Source of the DNA: SIG78 sp036677805
Lineage (GTDB): Bacteria; Verrucomicrobiota; Lentisphaeria; Victivallales; Victivallaceae
Reading direction: 5' to 3'
Assembly: GCA_036677805.1 (NCBI GenBank)
Contig: JAVBVS010000029.1
Span: 62,001 to 126,000 of the forward strand
DNA length: 64,000 nucleotides
In this document: piece by piece, positions 25,725-33,662 of the stretch
Numbering within the stretch: the stretch's first letter is position 1
Layout of the letters: each line of letters opens with the position of its first letter
Translations under genes and position numbers: made by a program
The notes under the pieces: generated by a model
What the model saw: the letters and a program-made list of their open reading frames with translations, nothing else
The model's database searches: none
Told to the model about the DNA's origin: nothing

Positions 25725-25861
25725 ATAAATTAAGATATGCATGCAACCCATACAGTCAGATTTCCCGCGACGCGGTCCGACGCAGGCGCCGCGCCATGCA
25801 GGAAGGAAAATCCAGCCCGGACGCCGTGCGGCGGCGACAGGGGTGTCACGGAGGAGTTTTC

Positions 25862-27178
25862 ATGAGCGGAATTTTCAAGGCCTACGACATTCGCGGCATC
25901 TATCCGACCGACCTCAATGCCGAACTTGCGGAAAAGATCGGCCGTGCCTTCGCCACCTTTACCGGCGCGCGCAAAGTCGTGGTCGGACGCGACATGCGAC
26001 CTCACTCCATCGTCCTTTTCAACGCGCTGGCGGCGGGTCTGGTCAAGCAGGGCTGCGACGTGGTCGATCTCGGGCTGTGCTCGACGCCGATGTCCTATTT
26101 CGCCAACGGCACGCTGAAAGCCGACGGCTCGATCATGATCACCGCCTCGCACAATCCCGGCGAATGGAACGGCTTCAAGCTCTGTCAGGCCAACGCGATT
26201 CCGATTTCCGGCGCCACCGGCATTCAGGACATCGAGGCGATCGTCGCCGGAGAAAAATTCGCCCTCGCCGACCGCGCCGGCACCGTTTCCGCCTATGACA
26301 TCGGGCCCGAATACGGCCGTTTTCTGCGCAAATTTTCCAAACTCGACCGCAAACTCAACGTCGTGGTCGATTACGCCAACGCGATGGGCTCCTACGAAAT
26401 CGCCGGCATTGAAGAGTTGTTCGACATCACTCCGATGTACAAAGAACTCGACGGCACCTTCCCCAATCATGAGGCCAATCCATTGCATCTGGCCACGCTC
26501 GACGCCATCCGCGCCAAAGTCAAAGCGACCGGCGCCGATTTCGGCGCGGCTTTCGACGGCGACGCCGACCGCTGCGGCTTCATCGACGATCAGGGCGAAA
26601 TCATCCCGATGGACCTCTTCACGGCGCTGATCGCGCAGGATATCCTCGCCGACGGACCGGCGACCATTCTCTACGACCTGCGCAGCTCCCGCGCGGTCAA
26701 GGAATGCATTGAGGAAAACGGCGGCACCGCGATCATGTCGCGGGTGGGCCACGCCTTCATCAAGCAGCAGATGCGCGAAACCGGCGCGGTTTTCGCCGGG
26801 GAGCTTTCGGGCCACTACTATTTCAAGGAAAACTTTACCGCGGAATCGCAGGGATTGGCCATGCTCAAACTGGCCAACCTGATCTGCAAGAGCGGCAAAA
26901 AGGTCAGCGCGCTGGTCGCTCCGCTCAAGCGTTACAGCTCCAGCGGCGAGATCAATTCCAAAGTCGCCGACGTCCCCGCCGTGCTGGCCCGGATCAAGGC
27001 CCGCTACACCGGCGGACACGCCTACGAGCTTGACGGCTTCTCGGTCGAATACCCGGACTGGCACTTCAATGTGCGCGCCTCCAACACCGAACCGCTGCTG
27101 CGGCTGATCGTGGAAGCGCGCGATGAGGCGATGATGACGGCCAGACGCGACGAACTGCTGAAGCTGATCCGGGGATGA
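25862..27178 (+). CDS. Phosphomannomutase/phosphoglucomutase
   Basis: 438 residues of the alpha-D-phosphohexomutase family: KAYDIRGIYP at the N-terminus, the phosphoserine loop ITASHNPGEWNG, the metal-binding DGDADRCGF, the sugar-binding GELSGHYYF, and the phosphate-binding RASNTEPLLRL near the C-terminus. It interconverts hexose 1- and 6-phosphates for cell-surface glycans. GGAGGAG precedes the ATG. First of three forward genes; the SGNH hydrolase starts three bases after its stop. Confidence 0.93.
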   Translation: MSGIFKAYDIRGIYPTDLNAELAEKIGRAFATFTGARKVVVGRDMRPHSIVLFNALAAGLVKQGCDVVDLGLCSTPMSYFANGTLKADGSIMITASHNPGEWNGFKLCQANAIPISGATGIQDIEAIVAGEKFALADRAGTVSAYDIGPEYGRFLRKFSKLDRKLNVVVDYANAMGSYEIAGIEELFDITPMYKELDGTFPNHEANPLHLATLDAIRAKVKATGADFGAAFDGDADRCGFIDDQGEIIPMDLFTALIAQDILADGPATILYDLRSSRAVKECIEENGGTAIMSRVGHAFIKQQMRETGAVFAGELSGHYYFKENFTAESQGLAMLKLANLICKSGKKVSALVAPLKRYSSSGEINSKVADVPAVLARIKARYTGGHAYELDGFSVEYPDWHFNVRASNTEPLLRLIVEARDEAMMTARRDELLKLIRG

Positions 27179-27181
27179 ATC

Positions 27182-27844
27182 GTGAAGCCGCTTCTGGTGT
27201 ACAACGCCGGACGCCCCGGCGACACGACGCTGGAACTGCTCGCCCGTTATGAACGCGACGTGGCGGCGCGGCTGCCCGATCTGGTCTATCTGCTGGTCGG
27301 GGGCAACGATATGTTTTACCCCGGCCACATTCTCGCCCCGGAAAGCTACCGCGAAAACCTGACCGCGCTGACGGCGCAAATCACCGCCGCCGGGGCCGGA
27401 TTGGCGCTGTTCACACTGCCGCCTTTTTACCGCCCCTTCCTGATCGAAAACTTCCCGGAAACGCTCGACCATCCGCTCTCCACCGGTCGCCGGCTTCAGG
27501 CGGCGAACCATATCGTCCGGGAAGTCGCCCGCGAATTCCGCGCGCCGCTGATTCCACTGGACCGACTGATCGCGCCGGCCGACGACACGGCGCAATCGCT
27601 GGTGATGAATGAAGCCAACTCCGGGCGGCGCGACGGCATTCATCTGACGGCAGACGGCTTGAAAATCATGGCCGAAGCCGCGTTCGCGGTTCACCGCGAA
27701 CATTTTCGGGAAGCGCGCACCATCGTCTGCTTCGGCGACAGCATCACCTACGGCGTCTACATGCCCGGCAAGGGCACGGCCGAAGTCACGGCTTCGACTT
27801 ATCCGGGGATGCTTCACCGGCTGCTCGCCACAAGTTGCGCCTGA
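27182..27844 (+). CDS. SGNH/GDSL hydrolase with circularly permuted motif order
   Basis: 220 residues carrying every SGNH block in the wrong order. The protein starts within block II (NAGRPGDTT, residues 8-16), continues through block III (GGND, 40-43) and block V (DGIHL, Asp151/His154), and ends with block I (CFGDSITYG, nucleophile Ser187) plus the following helix (YPGMLHRLL, 207-215). In an ordinary family member, block I is N-terminal and joins directly onto block II. The order III-V-I is a circular permutation with the break between the first helix and second strand. The GTG start is forced by the upstream pmm stop in the same frame; GGGG lies eight bases before it. Probably a carbohydrate or lipid esterase. 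Confidence 0.85.
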   Translation: MKPLLVYNAGRPGDTTLELLARYERDVAARLPDLVYLLVGGNDMFYPGHILAPESYRENLTALTAQITAAGAGLALFTLPPFYRPFLIENFPETLDHPLSTGRRLQAANHIVREVAREFRAPLIPLDRLIAPADDTAQSLVMNEANSGRRDGIHLTADGLKIMAEAAFAVHREHFREARTIVCFGDSITYGVYMPGKGTAEVTASTYPGMLHRLLATSCA

Positions 27845-27867
27845 ACCCCCGCTTTGCGAAAGGCTTC

Positions 27868-28563
27868 ATGACCATGATCTACTTTTTCGCCGACGATCAT
27901 TATGAAACCCATGCCGGGCGGACGATTTTTGAAGACGGCGATCAGGCATGGACCGGGCAGACCATATTCCGCGAAAACGACTGGAGTCTGCTGGAATCGG
28001 GCGACTGGACAGCGGATTGCGAGCTGCTGATCCTTCACCTGATCGGCGGCAGTTCGGGCCAAACTCATCCCGGTCCCGGCGCGGAGGCAAGGGTGCGCCA
28101 TTACCTCGACGCCGGCGGCAATATTCTGCTGCTTCACGGCGCCAGCGCCGCCTTCTGGCAATGGCCGTGGTGGCGGCAAATCGTCGGCTTGCGCTGGGTC
28201 CGGCCCGACGATCCCGACGGTGTGGCGGCTTCCGTCCATCCGCATGTATCCTGTGCGCTGCGCATCGCCAAGGTGCGCCACCGGCTGGCGGCGCAGTTAT
28301 GCGAAGGGGAATTGCCGGAGGACGAACTCTATACCGAACTGGAGCAGACCGCGCCGCTGACCATCCTGATCCACGCCGTGACCGCGACCGGAATCTTCCC
28401 TCAGATGGCGGAAACCGTGACTCCGGCGGGGGGACGCATCCTGAGCTTCCTGCCCGGACACGCCCGGGAATGCGTGACTCATCCTGCCGTCCGGCGCAAT
28501 ATCGCCGCCGCCATCGCCGACCTCAGGCAGGCTCAGAATTCGACCCGCCCGCCGCGCCGGTAA
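27868..28563 (+). CDS. ThuA-like domain protein
   Basis: 231 residues resembling the ThuA (trehalose-utilisation) fold, a class-I-glutaminase-like domain found in carbohydrate loci. Visible are a GGNILLLHGASAAF strand-helix, and the C-terminal GRILSFLPGHARECVTHPAVRRNIAAAI segment, which is the clearest ThuA hallmark. The biochemical role of the family is unclear; a sugar-related hydrolase or oxidoreductase partner role has been suggested. AAAGG lies five bases before ATG 27868. Its 3' end overlaps the convergent acyltransferase gene by 31 bases. Confidence 0.75.
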   Translation: MTMIYFFADDHYETHAGRTIFEDGDQAWTGQTIFRENDWSLLESGDWTADCELLILHLIGGSSGQTHPGPGAEARVRHYLDAGGNILLLHGASAAFWQWPWWRQIVGLRWVRPDDPDGVAASVHPHVSCALRIAKVRHRLAAQLCEGELPEDELYTELEQTAPLTILIHAVTATGIFPQMAETVTPAGGRILSFLPGHARECVTHPAVRRNIAAAIADLRQAQNSTRPPRR

Positions 28564-29801
28564 TACTCCGAACCGTAGGCCGCCAGTCCGGCGGCTTCAA
28601 TGAACATGCCGCCGGCTTTGAGCCGCCGTCCCGATTCGCGAATCCGGTGAAAGGCCTTGTGCAGACTGTTGTCGGCCGGATAATCGCTCCAGTCGGCCTC
28701 CTGCCGGCCGAAGGCGAACACCAGGCCCTCCACTCCGACCGACGGAAAGGGAAACAAATAAACCTGACGCATGAAGTCGGCCAGATTCGACTGCGGCAGC
28801 TCGCGCTCGAAATCGGGGTTGTAAATCCAGGAAAAGCAGCTGAAGCCCGCCACCTCGCGCCGGAAATAGCGCCGGAAAAATTCCACCGCACGATGCAGCG
28901 AATCGCGGCACGCTTCCGGCGTCATCCGTCCGCCTCCCGGAATATGGATGCCCGGCACCAGACTCCACGGCGTCCACAGCGGTTCATAATCGCTCAAGGT
29001 CAGCGTCACGGTGCGCTCCGCCTCGGCCGCGCCGGCGGTCGGATCGATCGGGATGCCGGTGATCGAACCGTCGCCGTCAATCAGGCGCGCCACCCGGAAA
29101 GCCGTTTTCGGATCCTCGTCATTCCAGAGCAGCAGCCCGTCGCGGCGCAGCCGCCAGCCGTCGCGGCAGAGCGCGATCACCCGGCCGTCGGTCTTGCGCC
29201 GGTAAGCCGCCGGCAGATAGTTCAGCGGCGGCTGGATCATGTATTCCAGACGGCCGACGCGGAACAGTTCGCCTTCGATGTAATGGCGCATCCAATGCGG
29301 CTTGACCGGTCCCAGTCCGAATCGGCCCTCATGCCCGGCGCGGTATTCGCTGATCGCGCCCGCGAGCCAATGCACCGTGTCACGGGCATATTCCGGCGGC
29401 AGCCCGAGCGCGGCATAACTTTGCTCCACCAGCGGAATCGCGCCGAGCGCGACGGCGATCATCAGCAGGCCGTGTATTTCTTCTCCGGCGACATTCATCC
29501 CTGGCAGCCGCGCACCGTAGATCACGCCGTTGAAGCGCAGCCGGTAGTAGTAATAAGAAAGATAATGGACGCAGTGCGCCAGCTCAGGAGACCGCCGCGC
29601 CCGGTCCGCCGCCGTCAGCAAGGCGGCGCGAAAATCCTCCGAACAGGCGATTTTCCCATATTGCTCCAACAGAAAATCGTCCTGCAACAGCGGCAGCTGC
29701 GGATCGAAGCAGGCTTCCGCCGCACTCCAGCCGTTCTGCTCCATGAAATCACAGGTTTTGCCGTCGAGGCCGAGCGCCGCGGCCAGTGTTCCGAGATCCA
29801 T
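28533..29801 (-). CDS. Putative GNAT-like acyltransferase (NAT_N/GNAT_C type)
   Basis: 422 residues. I recognise the family only by overall features: an all-helical N-terminal half, then a C-terminal half with SLVPGIHIPGGGRMTPEACRDSL and EVAGFSCFSWIYNPDFERELP, matching the pattern of two-part acyltransferase-like proteins annotated NAT_N plus GNAT_C (older DUF5596). The substrate is unknown. The start at MDLGTL (29801) has GAGGG six bases upstream; a GTG at 29813 is less likely. Seventeen bases follow the DMT-like gene, so the two are probably co-transcribed. Confidence 0.55.
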   Translation of the reverse strand: MDLGTLAAALGLDGKTCDFMEQNGWSAAEACFDPQLPLLQDDFLLEQYGKIACSEDFRAALLTAADRARRSPELAHCVHYLSYYYYRLRFNGVIYGARLPGMNVAGEEIHGLLMIAVALGAIPLVEQSYAALGLPPEYARDTVHWLAGAISEYRAGHEGRFGLGPVKPHWMRHYIEGELFRVGRLEYMIQPPLNYLPAAYRRKTDGRVIALCRDGWRLRRDGLLLWNDEDPKTAFRVARLIDGDGSITGIPIDPTAGAAEAERTVTLTLSDYEPLWTPWSLVPGIHIPGGGRMTPEACRDSLHRAVEFFRRYFRREVAGFSCFSWIYNPDFERELPQSNLADFMRQVYLFPFPSVGVEGLVFAFGRQEADWSDYPADNSLHKAFHRIRESGRRLKAGGMFIEAAGLAAYGSEYYRRGGRVEF

Positions 29802-29818
29802 CACCGCCCTCACCGATC

Positions 29819-30196
29819 TTATTTGCCGAATCCGAATACGAAAACCACCGCCAGCACCAGGCAGACGCCCGCCGCCAGATGGTTCCAGCGCAGCGATTCA
29901 TTCATGTAAAACAGCGCAAACGGCACGAATACGCTCAGGGTGATCACCTCCTGCATCACCTTGAGCTGGGCCAGCGACACGCCGCCGGCATGGCCGATGC
30001 GGTTGGCCGGCACCTGGAGCAGATATTCGAAAAGCGCGATGCCCCAGCTGATCAACGCCGCCACATACCATGATTTGCCGGTCAGGTTCTTGAGGTGGCC
30101 ATACCAGGCGAAGGTCATGAAGATATTGCTGAAAACCAACAGTCCGACGACCCGCGTCACCGGCAAAGCCAGCCATTGTCCGATCTGATGCCACAT
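29819..30196 (-). CDS. DMT-family small membrane protein (DUF486-like)
   Basis: 125 residues with four hydrophobic helices and the DUF486/DMT pattern: NIFMTFAWYGHLK in helix 2, YVAALISWGIALFEYLLQVPANRIG, and FALFYMNESLRWNHLAAGVCL before the last helix. It is probably a small drug/metabolite transporter-like protein of the inner membrane; substrate unknown. It lies between rdgC and the acyltransferase gene with short spacing on both sides. Confidence 0.8.
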   Translation of the reverse strand: MWHQIGQWLALPVTRVVGLLVFSNIFMTFAWYGHLKNLTGKSWYVAALISWGIALFEYLLQVPANRIGHAGGVSLAQLKVMQEVITLSVFVPFALFYMNESLRWNHLAAGVCLVLAVVFVFGFGK

Positions 30197-30213
30197 GATT
30201 CACCGTCCATATC

Positions 30214-31305
30214 TCAATACGAATTGCGGCTGGCGCTCCACTCCAGCACCGCCTTGCTGGTCGCCTCGTAATGGTGAAACAGGGCCTCGGCGAAAATCCG
30301 GAAGCAGCACTGCCACGCTTCATGAAAGACCAGCAGGTTCTGCATCCGCTCGCCGAAGCGGCTGTCCGGCTCCAGCTCCTCGCCTTCCGGCAGATTGAGC
30401 GAACCGAAAACGAACTTATCGGCGTCGAAAGTACCCGACCAGATGTCGTCGCCCCGGGTCAGCGTCACCTTCGCCTTCTTCAGTTTCTTGCCCACGCCCA
30501 GCGCCGCCTTGACCTCCGCGCTCTGCTGGGGATGGTCGCCCTTCTTGACCACGGTTTCGCCCGCGCCCCGGGCTTCGGCTCCCGCGGCGAAAGCCAGCGG
30601 ACCTTCGATCAGAAGCTCGAATTCACCGTATTGCGGATGCGCAATCTTGGCCGCGCCGGTTTCACTCAAATACCACAGATAGGTCAGAAAATCGCGGCCC
30701 ATGGTCATCTCGTCGCACTCGTCGGCGTTGACCGGCAGCACCGGCAGATCGGTTTCGAGCTTGCCGAATTCGGTGTTGAGCATCATTCCCGGCGTCACCT
30801 GAAGCGGCTCAAGCTCCATGGTCTGGAAAAAGAAGCCGATGAACTCCTCGATCTGCTTCGGCGAACCGGTGCCGACATAGAGCAGTCTGGCCGCCGGATC
30901 GTAAACCATCGGAATGCCGCCGATCGCCGGAGGCATTTTCATCAGGTACTGTTCGACCGCCTGCGCCTTGATTTCACGCCGGACTTTGGACGGCACGAAA
31001 TCGAGGTTGTTGGCGCGCATGTGGACGATTTCCTCGCGCCGGATGATCGCGTTGAGCAGCGCCGACGGAATCTTGCGCTCGGCCCGGCGCAGATTCAGAT
31101 ACCAGCAGCTGCCGGCGATGACGTTCTGTTCTTCGATGTTGGTGTCCAGCAGACAGTGTCCGGTGGTCCAACCGATCTGGACGTCGTCCTTCACGCTGTC
31201 GAGCGTCCCGGCACGGTGGGCGGCGAAACGCTCCAGCGCGTCTTCGGGCCACGGTCCGTTCAATTTGAACACCGCGACCGTGAAACTTCCCCGTTCAAAA
31301 GGCAT
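30214..31305 (-). CDS. rdgC: Recombination-associated protein RdgC-like
   Basis: 363 residues. The alignment by eye to RdgC rests on the KIPSALLNAIIRRE segment, the RREIKAQAVEQYLMKMPPAI segment (RdgC: K-rich helix, then LLP-A), and YVGTGSPKQIEEFIGFFFQTMELEPLQVTP, which corresponds to the family's S-KK-E---LR-SLG-LPVVPL region. RdgC forms a ring on double-stranded DNA and limits RecA. It is best known from beta/gammaproteobacteria, so its presence here is notable. The start at MPFERG is the first Met of the conserved region; no strong ribosome-binding site is seen, only CGGA. Confidence 0.7.
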   Translation of the reverse strand: MPFERGSFTVAVFKLNGPWPEDALERFAAHRAGTLDSVKDDVQIGWTTGHCLLDTNIEEQNVIAGSCWYLNLRRAERKIPSALLNAIIRREEIVHMRANNLDFVPSKVRREIKAQAVEQYLMKMPPAIGGIPMVYDPAARLLYVGTGSPKQIEEFIGFFFQTMELEPLQVTPGMMLNTEFGKLETDLPVLPVNADECDEMTMGRDFLTYLWYLSETGAAKIAHPQYGEFELLIEGPLAFAAGAEARGAGETVVKKGDHPQQSAEVKAALGVGKKLKKAKVTLTRGDDIWSGTFDADKFVFGSLNLPEGEELEPDSRFGERMQNLLVFHEAWQCCFRIFAEALFHHYEATSKAVLEWSASRNSY

Positions 31306-31435
31306 ATTCCGTAATCTTCCCGTATGGTTGAGGGTTTGTCCGAATGCAATCGAGATTGAGAAATAATGTACTCCGGAAATCGTTTTTTGCGAATTGCACC
31401 AGCCGAATTTTCCGCGAAAAAATCCAGCCGGGGAC

Positions 31436-31463
31436 TTGACATTTCCGCGCCGGGACTTATCTT
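31436..31463 (+). promoter_or_regulatory. Predicted promoter of the HNH endonuclease gene
   Basis: TTGACA (31436-31441), 16 bases, TATCTT (31458-31463), followed by GAGGAG before ATG 31490. The -35 is a perfect consensus. Confidence 0.65.
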
Positions 31464-31489
31464 TAAGAAAGCCGAGGAGAGCTGCGAAA

Positions 31490-31834
31490 ATGAGCGACTG
31501 GATCGAAATCCCCAACGATCTTAAACATGTGGCACGCGAACGCGCCAGAGCCCGGGAGCTGCGCCAGTCCGCCTGGTGGAAGCAGCTTCTTGCCGACGGC
31601 GTCTGTCACTATTGCGGACGCAAATTCCCGCCGGAAGAGCTTACCATGGATCACATCGTCCCGGTCGCGCGCGGCGGCAAAAGCACCCGGGGCAACGTCG
31701 TCGCCGCCTGCCGCGACTGCAATCAGAAGAAAAAATACCTCACCCCGGTCGAAATGCTGCTGGCCGAACTCGAAACCGCTGAACCGCCCCCCGAAGCGGC
31801 GGAAGAGGACGAAGCCGGCAAAGGCGAGGATTGA
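31490..31834 (+). CDS. HNH endonuclease family protein
   Basis: 114 residues. The HNH fold is complete: CHYCG, MDHIVPVARGG (with the first His), then GNVVAACRDCNQKK, giving two CxxC zinc knuckles and the Asn/His positions. N-terminal helices and an acidic C-terminal tail flank it. Small stand-alone HNH proteins of this kind can be housekeeping nucleases; no restriction or phage genes are nearby. It converges on holB with one base between stop codons. Confidence 0.88.
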   Translation: MSDWIEIPNDLKHVARERARARELRQSAWWKQLLADGVCHYCGRKFPPEELTMDHIVPVARGGKSTRGNVVAACRDCNQKKKYLTPVEMLLAELETAEPPPEAAEEDEAGKGED

Positions 31835-31835
31835 C

Positions 31836-32903
31836 TCAGCGCGCGGATTCGCCGCATACCGTATTGAGCACGAAAGCCCGCAGCGCGAGCCGTTCGTCGA
31901 TCTGGAACCGCAGCCGGAAAAGCAGTTTGTCCGCTTCGGCCAATGCCCGGCGCAGTCGTCCCCGGTCGGGCTGATCCGGCAGTGCAAACCCGGCGAAAAG
32001 TTCCGGATTGGGCAACTGCTCCCGGATTCCGGTCACGCTCCAGAGCCACGCCTGGGCGCAAAAGGCGTGCACCAGACTCATGTACTGTCCGCGCAGCTTC
32101 AGATACCAGGATGCCGCCGCGCTCTCCTGCTGTTCGCTCACCCGCTTGGCCAGGCCCTTGTCCTCCAGCATCTCCGCCTGCTCCACGCGCTCCTTCCACA
32201 GCGATTCCGCCCGTTCGGAACTGTCGCCGGAAAGATTCTCGGTCAACGCGATCATCGCGTCGGCCAGGGTGGAAGCCCGGCCCAATTCGGCGGGACACTC
32301 GAAGAGCAATTCGCCCAGCAGCCGCGCCAGCGCGTCATGTCCGTCAAAATCATAGCACAGCCGGTTGGTCAGCACCGGCAGCAGCTGACAGCGCGAACGC
32401 GTAGTCGCCAGCAACGCGGAAGGATTGCCGGTGGTGAGGATGAAAACCACCCCCGGCTCCGGCTCCTCAAGCGTTTTGAGCAGGGCGTTCTGCGCTTCGG
32501 CGTTCATCGCGTCGGCATCGTGGATGATGCCGATTTTGCGGCCGTCGGCGGCGCTGCTCGACAGATGAAACTGCTGCTCGAACCAGCGCAGTGTGTTGGG
32601 CTCCGGATTGGCGGCGTCGCCGACGCGGATGAATCCGGCCTTGCCCGAAGGTGAAAGTTCGTAGAGCTCGGCATAGTCGCTGCGGGCGATCTGGCGGCAT
32701 TGACGGCACCGCCCGCACGGCGCGCCATCCGGCTGCGGCGAAGCGCATACCGTCAGCGCGGCCAGAAAAAGCGCCCCCTGGCGGCGCCACGCCGGGTCGT
32801 CGCCGTAAATCAGATAGGAGCCTTCCAGCCGCCCCTGCCGGGCGGAGTTGAGCAATCCTTCCGCCACCAGCGGAAAACGCCGGGAGAATTCAGCGTAAGG
32901 CAT
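31836..32903 (-). CDS. holB: DNA polymerase III delta-prime subunit
   Basis: 355 residues with clamp-loader features: the zinc module CGRCRQCRQI after an upstream Cys, KIGIIHDADAMNAEAQNALLKTLEEP (the sensor/Walker B region) and TTRSRCQLLPV, the SRC motif. The Walker A loop is degenerate, as usual for delta-prime. The start at 32903 (MPYAEF) has AAGG at suitable spacing and overlaps tmk by 14 bases; tmk-holB pairing is common in bacteria. Confidence 0.92.
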   Translation of the reverse strand: MPYAEFSRRFPLVAEGLLNSARQGRLEGSYLIYGDDPAWRRQGALFLAALTVCASPQPDGAPCGRCRQCRQIARSDYAELYELSPSGKAGFIRVGDAANPEPNTLRWFEQQFHLSSSAADGRKIGIIHDADAMNAEAQNALLKTLEEPEPGVVFILTTGNPSALLATTRSRCQLLPVLTNRLCYDFDGHDALARLLGELLFECPAELGRASTLADAMIALTENLSGDSSERAESLWKERVEQAEMLEDKGLAKRVSEQQESAAASWYLKLRGQYMSLVHAFCAQAWLWSVTGIREQLPNPELFAGFALPDQPDRGRLRRALAEADKLLFRLRFQIDERLALRAFVLNTVCGESAR

Positions 32904-33537
32904 TGGCCACCGCCTTGGCAATCGCCCGATGCAGCCCGTTCAGCTCCAGCGTGGCGTCGAAAATCCGCACCCGCTCCGGCTCGCGCCTCGCGATGGCGAG
33001 ATAGGCATCGCGGACCCGGCGGTGAAAGTCCAGCCGCTCAGCTTCGAGACGGTCGCCGGAACCGCCGCCCTGCGCCAGACCGCGACTCTGCGCCCGCGCC
33101 AGACCGATCTCCGGCGGCAGGTCGAGCAGAATGGTCAGATCCGGCATCCGCCCGGCCGCCGCAAAACGGTTCAGCGTCCGCAGGAAATCCAGATCCAACG
33201 CCCGTCCCGCCCCCTGATAGGCCTCGGTCGAATCGCAGAAGCGGTCGCACAGCACCACCTTGCCCGCCGCCAGCGCCGGCAGAATCACCTGCCGGACATG
33301 CTGCGCCCGCGCCGCGGCGAAAAGCAGCAGCTCGGTCTCCGGAAGCACCGTTTCCGGCCCGTTGTAATGTTTGACCACATCGCGAATCTGTTCCGCCAGC
33401 GGCGTTCCGCCCGGCTCCCGCGTGGTCACCACCGTAAAACCCTGACCGGAGAGAGCCGTCTCCAGCAATTTGATCTGACTGCTCTTGCCCGCCCCCTCAG
33501 GCCCCTCGAATGTAATGAAAAAACCGGTTCCAGCCAT
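32890..33537 (-). CDS. tmk: Thymidylate kinase
   Basis: 215 residues: FITFEGPEGAGKSSQIKLL (P-loop), TTREPGGTPLAEQIRD (the TREPGGT substrate motif) and LCDRFCDSTEAYQGAGR (DR-x signature plus lid region). It phosphorylates dTMP to dTDP. AAGGA lies five bases before ATG 33537. Co-transcribed with holB. Confidence 0.95.
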   Translation of the reverse strand: MAGTGFFITFEGPEGAGKSSQIKLLETALSGQGFTVVTTREPGGTPLAEQIRDVVKHYNGPETVLPETELLLFAAARAQHVRQVILPALAAGKVVLCDRFCDSTEAYQGAGRALDLDFLRTLNRFAAAGRMPDLTILLDLPPEIGLARAQSRGLAQGGGSGDRLEAERLDFHRRVRDAYLAIARREPERVRIFDATLELNGLHRAIAKAVANALR

Positions 33538-33585
33538 GTGTCCTTCCGTTCCTGAAATTTTTATCGCGCTAGACAATACATTCAT

Positions 33586-33614
33586 TTGCCAAACTGTGCA
33601 AACCGGAGTACATT
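33586..33614 (+). promoter_or_regulatory. Predicted promoter of the AICAR formyltransferase gene
   Basis: TTGCCA (33586-33591), 17 bases, TACATT (33609-33614), about 50 bases before ATG 33663. Confidence 0.55.
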
Positions 33615-33662
33615 ATTTATCATGACTTTTTTTCGGAAGCATTCAGGTTAAGGAATCGTTTT

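Noticed and set aside
25603..25861. A LexA (SOS) box before uvrB
   Set aside because: Neither a GAAC-N4-GTTC nor a CTGT-N8-ACAG type motif is present; only the unrelated CCGAAAATCG inverted repeat was found.
27182..27844. A frameshifted or truncated pair of SGNH genes instead of a permuted one
   Set aside because: The upstream frame is occupied by the phosphohexomutase gene to its stop, and no NAG/GND-type block follows the C-terminal GDSIT before the ThuA gene. Length and block spacing equal one complete SGNH domain.
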